DNA of 64,000 nucleotides, from NCBI GenBank assembly GCA_027943245.1, contig JANDJZ010000131.1, positions 1 to 64,000 on the forward strand. Direction: 5' to 3'. Below, in pieces: positions 1 through 11,298 of this stretch (within the stretch, counting starts at the first letter, position 1; each line of letters begins with the position of its first letter). The position numbers and the translations under genes are program-made. Below the pieces are notes generated by a model. That model was given only the letters and a program-made list of their open reading frames with translations, was not told where the DNA came from and did no database searches. Origin of the DNA: Acanthamoeba sp. SK_2022b. Taxonomy: Eukaryota > Discosea > Longamoebia > Acanthamoebidae.

Positions 1-35
1 TAACCCTAACCCTAACCCTAACCCTAACCCTAACC

Positions 36-76
<41 letters not shown>

Positions 77-275
77 CCTAACCCTAACCCTAACCCTAAC
101 CCTAACCCTAACCCTAACCCTAACCCTAACCCTAACCCTAACCCTAACCCTAACCCTAACCCTAACCCTAACCCTAACCCTAACCCTAACCCTAACCCTA
201 ACCCTAACCCTAACCCTAACCCTAACCCTAACCCTAACCCTAACCCTAACCCTAACCCTAACCCTAACCCTAACC

Positions 276-316
<41 letters not shown>

Positions 317-450
317 CCCTAACCCTAACCCTAACCCTAACCCTAACCCTAACCCTAACCCTAACCCTAACCCTAACCCTAACCCTAACCCTAACCCTAA
401 CCCTAACCCTAACCCTAACCCTAACCCTAACCCTAACCCTAACCCTAACC

Positions 451-491
<41 letters not shown>

Positions 492-567
492 CCCTAACCC
501 TAACCCTAACCCTAACCCTAACCCTAACCCTAACCCTAACCCTAACCCTAACCCTAACCCTAACCCT
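1..567. repeat. telomere, (CCCTAA)n
   Basis: The window begins with an almost pure CCCTAA array, read as TTAGGG on the strand running toward the chromosome end, and it stops abruptly at 567. Degenerate units are visible: a 7-nt CCCTAAA unit near 53-60, near 292-300 and near 467-475, and one shortened CCTAA unit near 74-80. The orientation (C-rich strand 5'->3' from the left edge) is that of a true left chromosome end. The TTAGGG unit is shared by animals and many amoebozoa, so it does not by itself fix the lineage. Confidence 0.98.
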
Positions 568-895
568 CAGCACCACCACATTTGCTCTCCAGCTCAATGC
601 CCTGGTCAAGGAGTTCAACCCTGAGCTCACCACCACAGCCATAGACTTCAGGAGGATGACTTGCACTGACATCTTTGCTGGTGCTCCTCCTCCTCCTCCT
701 CCTCCTCCTCCACCACCACCACCACCACACACTCACATATAATTATACCCATGACAGAGAGAATTCCTATGGAGGAAGGTGAGACTCTGGAGCACTTCCA
801 CAACCGGTTCAGTGACTACCTGGGAGTGTCAGTCAAAATCATGAAGAGTGTCTATAACAGGTGTCAAGTTGTACCCTCTTTTGCACTTCCCTCTA

Positions 896-929
<34 letters not shown>

Positions 930-1449
930 TCACTCTTTTTTGACATAACCACCATGCAGGCATGATCTTCACAAGAAGCACAAGGGCACTCTCAAGGCAG
1001 CCAATTCTGGCAAGGTGGCTGAGGCTGATGGCAAGGTCATGGCTGAGGTGGAGAGGAAGATGGCTTCAGCTCTTGAGCCAGAGGCCAAGGTCCAGAGAGT
1101 CAACATGAAGAAACGCCAGGCCAGAGTCACTGCTGACGACAGTCAGTGGGAGGCCATCTCTGGCCACAAGAGAAGACAGCAGAAGAGGAGGAAGAAGGAG
1201 GAAGAAGAGGAAGCAGAGGAAGAAGAGGAAGAGGAGGTAGAAGAGGAAGAGGAGGAAGATGAGGTAGAAGAGGTCTATGGTGAAGTGGAAGAGATACAGC
1301 AGATCAGAGTTGGCGAGGCTGGACAGCTGGAAGTCCTGGTCAAGTGGGCTGGCTACTCAGCTGACTTTAACAGCTGGGAGCCTTTTGACCAGATGGGAAA
1401 TGCCCTTGAATGTGTTGAGGCTTTCCTACTCCAGGCGAATCTGTTCTGA
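568..1449 (+). pseudogene. 5'-truncated mobile-element gene: recombinase-like tail plus chromodomain
   Basis: Three segments join by GT-AG introns with matching phase: about 569-690, 745-859 and 958-1449. The joined protein has no start; its 5' end is cut by the telomere. The first two segments contain a region with an FRRM motif followed, after an acidic stretch, by a YLGVSVKIMKSVYNR-type ending. This resembles the C-terminal Arg...Tyr part of eukaryotic tyrosine recombinases such as Crypton-like elements, which is a weak, pattern-level match. A basic linker and a long Glu run follow, then a clear chromodomain (VLVKWAGYSADFNSWEPFDQ) ending at a TGA. Introns carry (CCT)n and (CT)n/(CA)n runs. 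The open frame suggests recent truncation. Chromodomains on mobile-element proteins usually guide integration to particular chromatin. Confidence 0.55.
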
Positions 1450-2156
1450 ACACTTGACAACACAAAAAACCACCAGGTATTCTTTAACAGAAAGCAACAA
1501 CAACAACAACAAATACAGTTTGTTTTTGCCATCTTATCTTGCTATGTTTTTTCAAGGGTTGTTTGTTTAGAGATGATATCTTTTACTTTGGTTGTTGTTG
1601 TTGTTGTTGTTGTTGTTGGTGTGTTTGTGTGTGTATGTGTTACTGATTTTGAGTTTATAGGGAGCATAGCACCACACACACACAGACACACAAGACACAC
1701 ATATGCCAAACACATACGTTACAAAGGTAAAAAATACGACTTGTAAATTGTCTTTCACTGCAGAATCACCTCTGAACCTGGGCAAACTACATATCATCCT
1801 GTAGCCTGTAATATTCCCAGTCAGATGCACTCCTCTAATAATTGCCTTATTACCACATTGCAAAGCTCGCGGAAGATTGTATATGGACACTATCAGCTAC
1901 GCAAACATTGTTTTCAATATTTCTCCTCAATGGCTGAGTTTCTGAAGCTCTACATAGGCTCATTTTGAAGAGCTCATGCTCTACTACAAGTATGTATTTG
2001 TTTAGTGTTGAGCAACAATCCCGCAACCGTAAAATATAATTATTTCTGTTGAATTTTTTGAACAATTCTGCCAAAAATATACCAACTTTGCCAAAAAAGC
2101 CTAGTAACCATATCAACATGTTGGCAAACATGTCAGACAACTACTATTGCGTGCTG
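1450..2156. other. AT-rich subtelomeric spacer with (TTG)n
   Basis: No gene is supported here. The stretch holds an (AAC/TTG) trinucleotide run (about 1496-1512 and 1589-1619) and (TG/CA)n microsatellite tracts (about 1620-1700). From about 1700 to 2156 it is AT-rich but keeps ordinary CpG sites, unlike the DNA on its right. That difference marks it as sequence of separate origin. Confidence 0.6.
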
Positions 2157-2174
2157 TAGCCCTAACCCTAAACC
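2157..2174. repeat. interstitial telomeric repeat remnant
   Basis: About three consecutive telomere units (CCCTAA, CCCTAAA, CCC) sit here in the same orientation as the terminal telomere, 1.6 kb inside the end. One of the units is the CCCTAAA variant also found in the terminal array. Confidence 0.75.
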
Positions 2175-4075
2175 CATGCAAACAACAAACAAGAGTTATC
2201 TATGCAACAAAACACTGTAGTATAATGAGGTACAATTGTGCCCAAGGAGCTGGAGAAGTACATACACACCAGGATTGTTCACTACACATGTGCACAGCAA
2301 AAAGTAGTGGCTGCCAAGAGCTGAAGTGGATGAGCCTTCAGGGCTGGTGGTAGATTGGAGAGCTCTATGGCTTACAATGACTCCAGCAGGATTTGACTGA
2401 AAGTCTGCCTGGAACTGGGCCTGCAGCTGCTTGTTGATGGCTGCCGGCTTAAGAGCTGCCTGCTCATCAAAACATCCTTGACAAGTAAGGGTGAAAGTGA
2501 TTTTCTCTCCATTGCATCAGGCAAGGTGAGGTGCATCAAGGAGCATGTAGCAACATGTAAGACACACCAACACATAGCCTGACTTGTTTTGAAGAAGACA
2601 GTGATGCTCTCTTCTTGGTTGCCTTCTGGACAAAGTCAGATGGATGTTGGTGCTTGTGTGCAGCATGAGGACAGATCTTGGCTGAGGATGTACAAGGTGC
2701 CTGCAACCAACCTTTCCTCGTCAAGTATGGCCTATAGGGTGGTGGTGGTGGTGGTTGGTTGGTTGTTGGTGTTGTTAAGAAGAGTCTAAGACAGAAAGAA
2801 AGAAATAAGATGAGCAGAGAGCAAGAATAAGTGTAAAAAGAGAGGTTGAAATGCTGAAGGGGAGAGTGTATGGTGTATTTATTAAAATGGGATTGTAGAA
2901 GTCAGGTCCAGTTGAAGCCTGTCCAGCAGGGCATTGTTGACCTATGTACACCACCACCACTCCAAGATTCAGCCCAACAATGTAGACATTTTCATGGATA
3001 AATTCAATTTTTCGGTGTCTGAGCATGGTGTACCTTTGGGTAGAGGTCTTTTTCACTGGAACAGTCATGTCTGTCAGTGTCATATGCATGACAGGTGGCC
3101 TGTTGACAACCATGCACTGAGAAAACACAAAATTGACTACCTACCCCTCAGAAATTACATATTGTCTCATATGATTGCTTTTTTGAGTATAAGCAGTGTA
3201 TGGGATTGTTGTTGGTCTCAGCTGGCACTTCCTGTGCTGCATCTTGCATCAGGCCTCTTATAGTTGGCATACAAACAAGAAAACATGATATCTGGGAAAT
3301 TCAAAATTTCTTAAATTATAAAAATTATCATTTCTGTGGGCATGAGAAGTGTGTACACTAATGGAGATGCTGCGTGTTGATTTGCAAACCTCTTGACCTT
3401 TTCCTTTTATCATATCAGGACTCCCATAGTTACTGTACAAGCACATAAAGAGAATTTTCAAAAACAAGAGGCACTTAAGATAGCAAAATAATTGATCCAA
3501 CTCTTCAATAGGAACAGCTCTTCTACTCTAGCAGGACCTCTGTTGTCAAGAAGTAATTAAAAAGAGACAAGAGAGAGAACAGAGCAAAGCTGTACCTGTT
3601 TGTTGGTAAAGGTACAGGTCATCCTTCATCCTCTCCTTGCTCTTCCTCCTCCTCTTCTTCTTCTTCCTCTTTAAAGGGGTCAAGGAGTTGAGTCTCTATG
3701 CACCTTGTAATTCAATTTTATAGATTTTAAAAACAGAAATATATTAGAGGGTCCACCTGAGCTTGAGCTCCTCAGGCAAAGAGGCAGGAGGGTCCACAGT
3801 GTATTCCCATCTAATCTTTCTGCCCAGGCTGTTGTTTTTCTTGTTAGCAGACCAAAAATGACCAAAAAACTGCAAAAAACAAACGCCTCAATTGGAATGG
3901 TAATACTTAGGGGCTCTCTCTCTTGTTCTTTTTAGAGAGAGAGAGAGGTGAGAGGCAAGAGAGAGAGAGAGAGAGAGAGAACAGAGCACACATATAAATA
4001 TAAAGGTTGGGAAAAAAGTAGGAAAGGAGGTAATTTGCATGCCAAGGATAATTAAGGAAGCACATAGAAGAACAT
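2175..4075. mobile_element. CpG-depleted subtelomeric block, probable decayed element
   Basis: From 2161 to 3840 I count four CG dinucleotides (near 2445, 2719, 3013 and 3373), whereas the genes to the right are dense with CpG. TG/CA is abundant. The minus strand has short coding-like stretches: one at about 2585-2720 with a Cys/His pattern (CTSSAKICPHAAHKH), one at about 2370-2480 beginning CQGCFDEQ, one at about 2900-3125, and a Glu run near 3650. None forms a full gene. A (GA)n tract flanked by (CT)n near 3910-3985 can fold back. No recognisable transposase or reverse transcriptase was found, so the element class is unknown. Confidence 0.45.
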
Positions 4076-4373
4076 CGTGATGTGGCGGCGTTTAGAGATT
4101 AGGCTGTGATGACGCCATGGCTTAGCACAGAACGCGGACCAAAGCCAGTAACTGGCGTACCATTAGTAAACCATAAACTCCTTGCAATGGTGAGGAGTTT
4201 GCTGCCGCGTTCTGGGGAAACAGGAACGATATCGACAGCCCCCCCCCCCGACCCCCTCCTCGTGCTCCATCAGTCACGCAGATGTCGTCCTGGGACCCCA
4301 GCTACCGCCGCCTCTTTAAGCTGGCGCCATGAAGAGTTGTTGATGAAACTGGCAGAGACTGTTTCTGCAGCAA

Positions 4374-7300
4374 TCAATCACACGCAGTAGTGGAGACTGA
4401 CTCCAGTGCAGTGAGCCTGTCCAGAATTTGCAAAAAGGACGGTCGCTTCTCGGGCATGTCCTCCCAGCAAGCACGAATGAGCTCGGCCAGTGCCAGCGGG
4501 CAGTCGGTGGGCATGACGGGCCGAAGCTTTTCCACGCATACCTTGAATGCCACCTGAATTGGCGTGACGCTGTTCTTGTCGAAACCAAACCCATCCATGA
4601 GCTTCTTCCCTGTGCACATCTGCCTGTTGAGCCGTGTGAGAAGCTTCTAAGCTATGAAGTCAAGAAAAATGGGGAGGGAGAGGGAGAGACACCATCACGT
4701 ACCAAAGAACCATGGCGAAAGAATAACAGTCGATCTTGGCTCCATAATGCCTCGTTTGCAACATCTCAGGCGCTGCAGGAAGACTTAGCATTGCGGTAGG
4801 TAGAAGCATCGAATTGGGTCGATAGGTTTACCCATGTACAAGGGAGTTCCGAGGCCAGTCATTGTGGCTGTGGCGTCGCTCTCCCGAGACACTGCCGACC
4901 AACACACCACATGTGAGCGGGGATTACGAGGTGAGGGAGGTGGATGATTCTGGTAGCGTACCACCAAAATCGCACAGTTTGGGCGTCCATTGATTGTCCA
5001 GCTGGAGAGGAGAGATCCCAGTGAGTACACAGTGCGTGACGAAAAGAAAAAAAAAATATAATCGGTGAAAAAACGGGAAAAGGTACCAAGATGTTAGACG
5101 GCTTGTTGTGGTCGGATTTAGGGAGAGGGGGGGGGGGCACAATACAATTAACGCCACAGTAAGATGTGTGTTGGGTTATAGTCGTTCGTGTGGAGAGTTG
5201 GTGAGATAAAAAGGCAACTTTAGGTACCTTGAGATCGCGATGAATAATGTCTGGATAATGTGGAAACCAAAACGCGTTATCACACACACACACACACACC
5301 CGGGATCAGCACTCCACCACGAAACCGAGCGCCATGAAGCCGAAGGAAGAGGGACAAGTACTTGAACAGTGAAGGTAATGCATCCCCTGGGCGACGCCTT
5401 TGGCGATCATGACCAGCAGAGAAAAATCCACTTGCCCATGCCGCAACAGACCCGCCAAACTCTCCGGCACATACTCCTGCGAAAGAGAGAAAGCGCGAGA
5501 GGAGAAATCCCCTCGCCGCCACTGTCAGCGTACCTTCAGAGAGGAGGCCCATACTGCTTGCATCAATGAGAGGGTGTGATCAGTATCGGGGGGGGGAGGA
5601 GGAGGAGGAGGAGAAACCATGACCAGGCAGCGGGCTGATGGGTGGAGGCACACGCCATAGTACTGTACAATGTTGCCGTGCCGTAACTTACTGATATCAT
5701 TTACCGCGACGGATGAGTGCCCCCCGTACATCATTTGACCTTTCCGTGGCCTTCACCATGATGGGGAACAGCTGGTGGGCCCGGAAGAGGGAAAGACTCA
5801 CCACATGAGCTGGACCTCCTTGAAGAACATCTTGAGCGCAGTGTCGTCCTGTTTGTGAAGTCGCTTGATGGCCACCTCGCTACTACGCCATGTGCCCTCT
5901 AAACAAGCCCCACAGTGTGCCGATTTTGAGCTGCTGGAGTTTTCGGGAGGGGGAGAGAGAGCGAGAGAGCGAGAGAATGAAAGCACCACCACCAATGATG
6001 GCATCGCACGTACTACACACCGAACCGAATGCTCCAGTTCCCAGGGCTTCGCCGAACTTGAGCTCATCGATTTTGATCTCCCACACCTTGAGCATTTCCG
6101 TCACCGACAGGTTGACTGCGCGCAGTATATAGGTGAGAGTTTCAGCCTATATAGCGGACCATCACCCGAGGGGCACAACACAAAGCGTACTCGATTCGCC
6201 CGATATGGATCGCACACTGGCTTCTGCACGAGTGAATCGAGCCGTCTCAAACATCTCACTTTCATCATCGTTGTCATCCTCGTCACTGTCTTCTTCCATG
6301 AGCCGCCCCTTCCCTTTGCTCTGCGAACATAGCACAGAAGGCCGGACCGTGGTTAGCGGCTGCTGCTGCTGCTGCTGCATCTGCAGAAGGGAGAAGAGTA
6401 TCGTGCACACCTGGGCGTGAGCTCGTCGCTCCTCCAGCGGAGTTCCATCGCCTGCATCAAGGCTCAGCGCAAGGTCGTAGCTGATGGAATCGTAATCACG
6501 CTCTTCCTCCTCCCCTGTCCTCGGCGGTCTCTCGCTCTCTACAAATTTTGAGAGAAATATTTGCTTGCGTGTGAGCCAAAAACACAACACAAAGGCACAA
6601 TATATATATATGTCGCACACAAACCTGAGTTTTTGCGTAGTGCTGGTTCATAGGCCACTGTGGAGAGGTCGTAGGCATCGACATCTGCAGATGTGGCCCG
6701 ACTCGTGGGCAACGCCGAGTGAGGTGACGCACGCGCCTTCTTTGGCGGCGACTTAGCCGGTAGCACGGGCGATACCGATGATGATGACGACGACGACGAC
6801 GACGAGGGCACCGATAAGCGGCGCGGAGTTGACTGAGATGGCAACACCGTTACGGATGATGAGCTCGTTGAAGTCGCTGGTGCTGGTGATGACGGGGAGT
6901 ACAGCGGAGAGGCGCCCACTTCGCCTTCAGTAGCTTTCCGCTTTCGCGAGGGTGTCCCTTCTGTGTTGGTTTGATTTGGTTTGTTGGAGAGAGAAACAGC
7001 GAGCTCAATACCATTTTTCCTCCCAAAAGGAAGGAAGCAGTGAATGCATGGTGAGCCCTACTAACCTGCAGTCATGTGTTCGATTAAGAGGTCACGTATC
7101 GTGTCATCCACCACGTAGTCCTGTGGCGTTTTGCCCCGTCCGTCCACCACATTGACGTCGATACGCTCACAACGGAGCAACTGCTCGGTGCCTTCTCTGT
7201 TTGTGTTACTTGGACGTGAGCTACACAACACGCAACACACAGGAGGAAGAAAGGAGGGAGAGGGGAGAGGTCCAGAAGCACAACTGAAATTGTGGGCATC

Positions 7301-8861
7301 ACCACCGTAACGGTACCGATAGGACTCTTTGACGGCGTGGTGCAAAGCCGTCAAGCCAGCCTTGTCGCGCAGGTTCACGTCAACGCTCTGACTGCCAGCC
7401 TGGAGAAGACATTCAACAACCTCTGTTTTCTGGTACTTGATTGCAGAAAACAGAGGACCTGCCAGGTACCAAACCACCGTTCACAGTGCCCTGAGTCAGT
7501 TAATTTTGCTGATGTTTGAGCGCCCCCCCCCCCACCCACACACACACACAAGGGGAGCGTGGTCGAGGCGTCAGTCTGTGCATGTGGGCGAAACACGTCG
7601 CGTACTTTGACCCTGGTCGTCTTGCATATTTGGCAGAGCCCCCATGTCTAGCAACAGGCCTGTGTGATGTCAACAAACAGGCCAAGGTGGCGTGTGGGGT
7701 ATGTGAGTGTGGCTCATGTTACGTAGTGTCTTCCCAACAAGTGATGGGCGCTACCTATGGCAGGCACTGCGCCTCCAGCACAAGCAGAATGTAGAGGCGT
7801 CCGCCCGCGTCGGTCGCGCACGTTGACATTGGCAGATTTCTCACGCACCAGAAATCGCAGGACGTCCACGCGCTGGTATTTGGCGGCTGAGAAGAGACAG
7901 GTTTGTCCATCCCGGTCCTTCATCTCCAAGAGAGGAGGCGCCAGATCCACCAATCGCTTCACAATCGCCAGGTGGCCACTCGCTCTGTAGTATACACCAC
8001 ACAAATGGACACTGAGTCTTCGCTTTTAAACTTGGGGGGGAAAAAAAAACGCACTGTGCTTGTGCGCGCAGCAATCAAGGAGGCGTACGAAGCAGCGTGG
8101 AGGATGGAGCGACCAGCCAAATCGCGATGAAGGAGGTCGATGTCAGGCAAAGAGAGGAGGTATTCGACCACGGCACCCTGATCGTACTTGACGGCAGAGA
8201 AGAGCGGCGTCTTGCCCTCCCCGTCGACCACGTTGTGGGACGCTCCATGGGCCAGCAGCAGGCGCACGAGGTCTTCCCGCCCGCTCGCTGCCGCGCAATG
8301 CAGGGCCGTCCGCAGCTGCGCACCGCCGGCCTGTCGTCCAGGACAGTAATGCACATCGGCTCCCGCCTTGAGAAGCGCACGCACCACCGACGCCTTGCCG
8401 TAGCGCGCGGCCCACAGAAGCGGCGTCTCGCCCCTCTTGGCCACCGTGTTGGGATCGGAACCAGTCGTAGCAGCTGCAGACCCGGTGGCCGGATTCGTGG
8501 CGTCGTCACCGCTTCTGCTGCTGCTGCTGCTGCTGCTTTGGTGCTTATGCTGCTGCTGCTGCAGTGGCTGGAGGAGGAGTCGCACAACTTTTGTGGCGTT
8601 GCGCTTGACAGCAGTGAAGAGCGGTGTCAGCTGGTGTCGATCACGAGCGCCGAGATCTGCACCACGGGCTAGTAGAAAGGCCACCAATTCGGGGTAACCT
8701 CGTTCGCACGCCAGGTGGAGGGGCGTCTTCAAGGTGCCCCCCTCGGCCTCATTTATAGACAAATCGGGATTTGTCGCGAGCAGAGTCTCCATTTGACTGA
8801 CGTCACCGTTCGTCGCTACGTCATGGATTGTGCTAAAATGTTGCGGCTGTGGCGAATCCAT
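4374..8861 (-). CDS. ankyrin-repeat protein kinase, TKL type
   Basis: The gene starts at the ATG ending at 8861 and stops at 4374, with more than ten exons. The first three coding blocks (about 8010-8861, 7715-8000 and 7061-7477) hold at least seven ankyrin repeats (TPLHLACERGYPELVAFLL, TPLLWAARYGKASVVRALL and others), interrupted by a Gln/Ser-rich insert. A Ser/Pro-rich linker follows (about 6160-6920). The kinase domain (about 6150 to 4374) is complete: GTGAFGSV loop, VAIKR lysine, FFKEV glutamate, HRDLKPSN catalytic loop, DFG, GTPLYMAPEM, and a RACWEDMPEKRPSF subdomain XI. An active Ser/Thr or dual-specificity cytosolic kinase is therefore expected. The catalytic loop is built from two tiny exons, 5228-5250 and 5087-5101. 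Family assignment rests on motifs. The ankyrin plus TKL arrangement recalls integrin-linked-kinase-like and amoebozoan kinases, but the substrate is unknown. It is divergent from the gene at 9206. Confidence 0.88.
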
Positions 8862-9205
8862 GCCTCAGCAGGTGGCCCGCAGCACTTGCTCCTGTGCCAC
8901 CCACGGTTTTAACGACCCCGGTGGTGCCCTTTTTCTAATTTATATATTTCTGTGTATTTCCTTAGAAATTCCTTGGTTATCTTTTACAGCGCCCGTAAGG
9001 CAACAACGAAAGCGGGGGTGGTTCGTGGCGACTTTTCATCGGGATCGAGCGATCCCTAACTGTCCGTCTCTCCGGCAGGCTGTCAGTGCCACGCTACAAC
9101 AAAGGCATTCCGAAGTCCACTCCAAGTGATAGAGGGTGAGAACAGCAAAACCAGCAACACGCACTCATCTCAACTCACACACACACCACACACACACACC
9201 GCACA
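8862..9205. promoter_or_regulatory. divergent intergenic region
   Basis: These 344 bp separate two genes transcribed away from each other, so they must contain both promoters. An AT-rich patch (about 8935-8970, with TTTATATATTT) could serve as a TATA-like element for either gene. A (CA)n run lies just before the plus-strand start. No conserved operator was recognised. Confidence 0.5.
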
Positions 9206-10687
9206 ATGAAGAAGATCAAGGCAGCGAGCAGCAAAGCCACGCAGAAGCTGAAGCGTACGTTTTCCAAGTTAGCTCACAAGGGAGGTGGTGGTGACCACCA
9301 GACCTCCTCTCCCTCAACTGCGGAACGCGACCGTGAACGAGCGGAGGGTCTCCATCGCCACCCAGCAGGGACATCCCTGGAAGCGGGTGCGCTCGGCCAA
9401 TATTCCGCGCCACTGGCGGAGGCGCCGGCCACGAGCTTGGAGTGGGCCGCCGCCGCCGGGGTCATGACGCGCGAGCAGTGGGCGGGACACTTGCGCGAGC
9501 TCGAGAGCAGCGGGGGTGTCAGACCTCGTTACCACAGCGGCAGCAGCGCCGCGCGGCGAGGCGACGATGAACAGGAAGAGGATGCACAAAGAGAGGAAGA
9601 GCGACGTCGGAGGAGGGAGAAGCGCAAGAAGAGGGAGAGGGAGGCCCGACGGAAGCGAAGGGAGGAGGAGGAGGCCGCAGTCGACGAACGGAAGGCACCG
9701 GCCGCCAGACGGAACAGTCGTCAAAGCCACAGAAGCCGACGATCGTCGAGTGGTAGCGAGGACAGCAGCAGCAGCACCAGCAGCACCAGCAGCAGCAATA
9801 CCGAAGAGAGGGAGAGGGAGGAGCGGCGCAGAAAGCGGAGAAGGGAGAAGGAAAAGAGAAGACGAAGGGAGAGGGAGCGGGAGCAGCTGAGGAGAAGGCG
9901 GGAGAGTCGACGAGCCTCGCTAGAGGCCAGGTACCTGGCCGAGGACGTCCAGTGGGCGGCAACAGCAGATGCTGCGGCAACACAACGCAATTGCGAGGAA
10001 GCCAACGACGATGAACTACTGCAGGTGCCCATAGAGGAGGACGAGGAGGCCTACCACCGGGGCGACACCTCCTCACTTGGATCCACGCCAGCCTCGGACG
10101 GCGAAGGACTGCGAAGAAGCGGGTCGGCGTCGGGGGCGGTAGCGGAGTTGGAGGACGTGCTCGATGAGGCGCGGGTGAAGAGTCCGGCACGCGACCGACC
10201 GTCGGAGCGCGACGAGGGGGCGAACGACGAGGAAGATGGCGACGAGGACTACGACTACGCCAGCTCGGGTCCCATCGGCGCGGGCACAACGGAGAGCGAC
10301 GGCTCGCTGGTGGTGTCCACGACGCTCAACCGGCTGCCACCCGCCACCGCACCAAACCTAAACTTGGCGGGCGCCTTCAAGCCCATACTCACCTCCCTTG
10401 GAGCGTCACCGCCGCCCGACGCGAGCGGAGAGAGCGATGATGATGACCAGGACGACCGCGGCGGCGCTCTGACAACGACGATGAAGGCAGCGGGAACGGA
10501 AAGCGGCGTGGGCGGAGCCGTGACGGAGCAACAGGAAATGGCGCTGAGCCCTGCGAAGCAGGAGATAATCACGGAGACCGCAGGCGGCGAGGGCGGAAAG
10601 AAAAGGATGTCGGGTATCTTCCTCTCGGACACGGATAGCGGTGCCCGGGCCGAGAGTGCGCCAGGCGGAGATGCTGCCCACAGCTGA
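9206..10687 (+). CDS. Arg/Glu- and Ser-rich hypothetical protein
   Basis: A single uninterrupted ORF of 493 codons runs from an ATG after a (CA)n leader to TGA. I do not recognise a family. The N-terminus is basic (MKKIKAASSKATQKLKRTFS). Residues about 120-245 form a dense Arg/Glu repeat region (REEERRRRREKRKKRERE) with Ser runs, likely a charged helix or disordered segment. The C-terminal half is acidic, Ser/Gly-rich and probably disordered. Such composition is common in nuclear RNA-binding or splicing-associated proteins, but no RRM or other domain is visible, so that is only a hint. Lack of introns is unusual in this neighbourhood. Confidence 0.7.
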   Translation: MKKIKAASSKATQKLKRTFSKLAHKGGGGDHQTSSPSTAERDRERAEGLHRHPAGTSLEAGALGQYSAPLAEAPATSLEWAAAAGVMTREQWAGHLRELESSGGVRPRYHSGSSAARRGDDEQEEDAQREEERRRRREKRKKREREARRKRREEEEAAVDERKAPAARRNSRQSHRSRRSSSGSEDSSSSTSSTSSSNTEEREREERRRKRRREKEKRRRREREREQLRRRRESRRASLEARYLAEDVQWAATADAAATQRNCEEANDDELLQVPIEEDEEAYHRGDTSSLGSTPASDGEGLRRSGSASGAVAELEDVLDEARVKSPARDRPSERDEGANDEEDGDEDYDYASSGPIGAGTTESDGSLVVSTTLNRLPPATAPNLNLAGAFKPILTSLGASPPPDASGESDDDDQDDRGGALTTTMKAAGTESGVGGAVTEQQEMALSPAKQEIITETAGGEGGKKRMSGIFLSDTDSGARAESAPGGDAAHS

Positions 10688-10890
10688 TACCAGACCTGCC
10701 GTAAAAGATAAGATGGCATGGATCGCGGCGGTGAAGGGAACCGGAAAAACTGACCAGTCGTGAACAATGATGTTTTGTAACTCGACCTGAGGGGGGCTCC
10801 GGTGTTGGTTATTTTGCTATTTTTATGTGACGAGGGAAAGATCCCCGCGCCAGGTGTTCTCGAGATTGGGGGGGGGGGGAAATTTGACCC

Positions 10891-11228
10891 CTAGTGGTAG
10901 TGGTCGAATCGGGGGTCGAACTCGCGCTTCTGAGCATCGGTGGAGTCCTCCAGGTAGAGCACCTTGAGCTTCTCCTTGTGGAACTTGAGGACCTTGAAGA
11001 AGTCGGCGTGGGATTCGAGCATCTTCTCCCTGCGGCGTGCGGCGTCGGGAGTCTCTACCATGTTGCCCTGCACGAACTCGAGGTCTTGAAGAAGCTCGGC
11101 TTCCACGTGCTTCCGTCGCTCGCTGCTCTCGGGGTACTTGCGCACCACTGCAAGTTGCGCTTCGATCAGCTCCTTCTCGGCCGTGTGGTACTTCTTGAGC
11201 CGACCATCGACCGAAGCCTGCCCACGCG

Positions 11229-11298
<70 letters not shown>

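Noticed and set aside
469..732. Minus-strand ORF with poly-Gly and Arg-Val repeats
   Set aside because: It is a translation of telomere hexamers and a (CCT)n run; no coding character.
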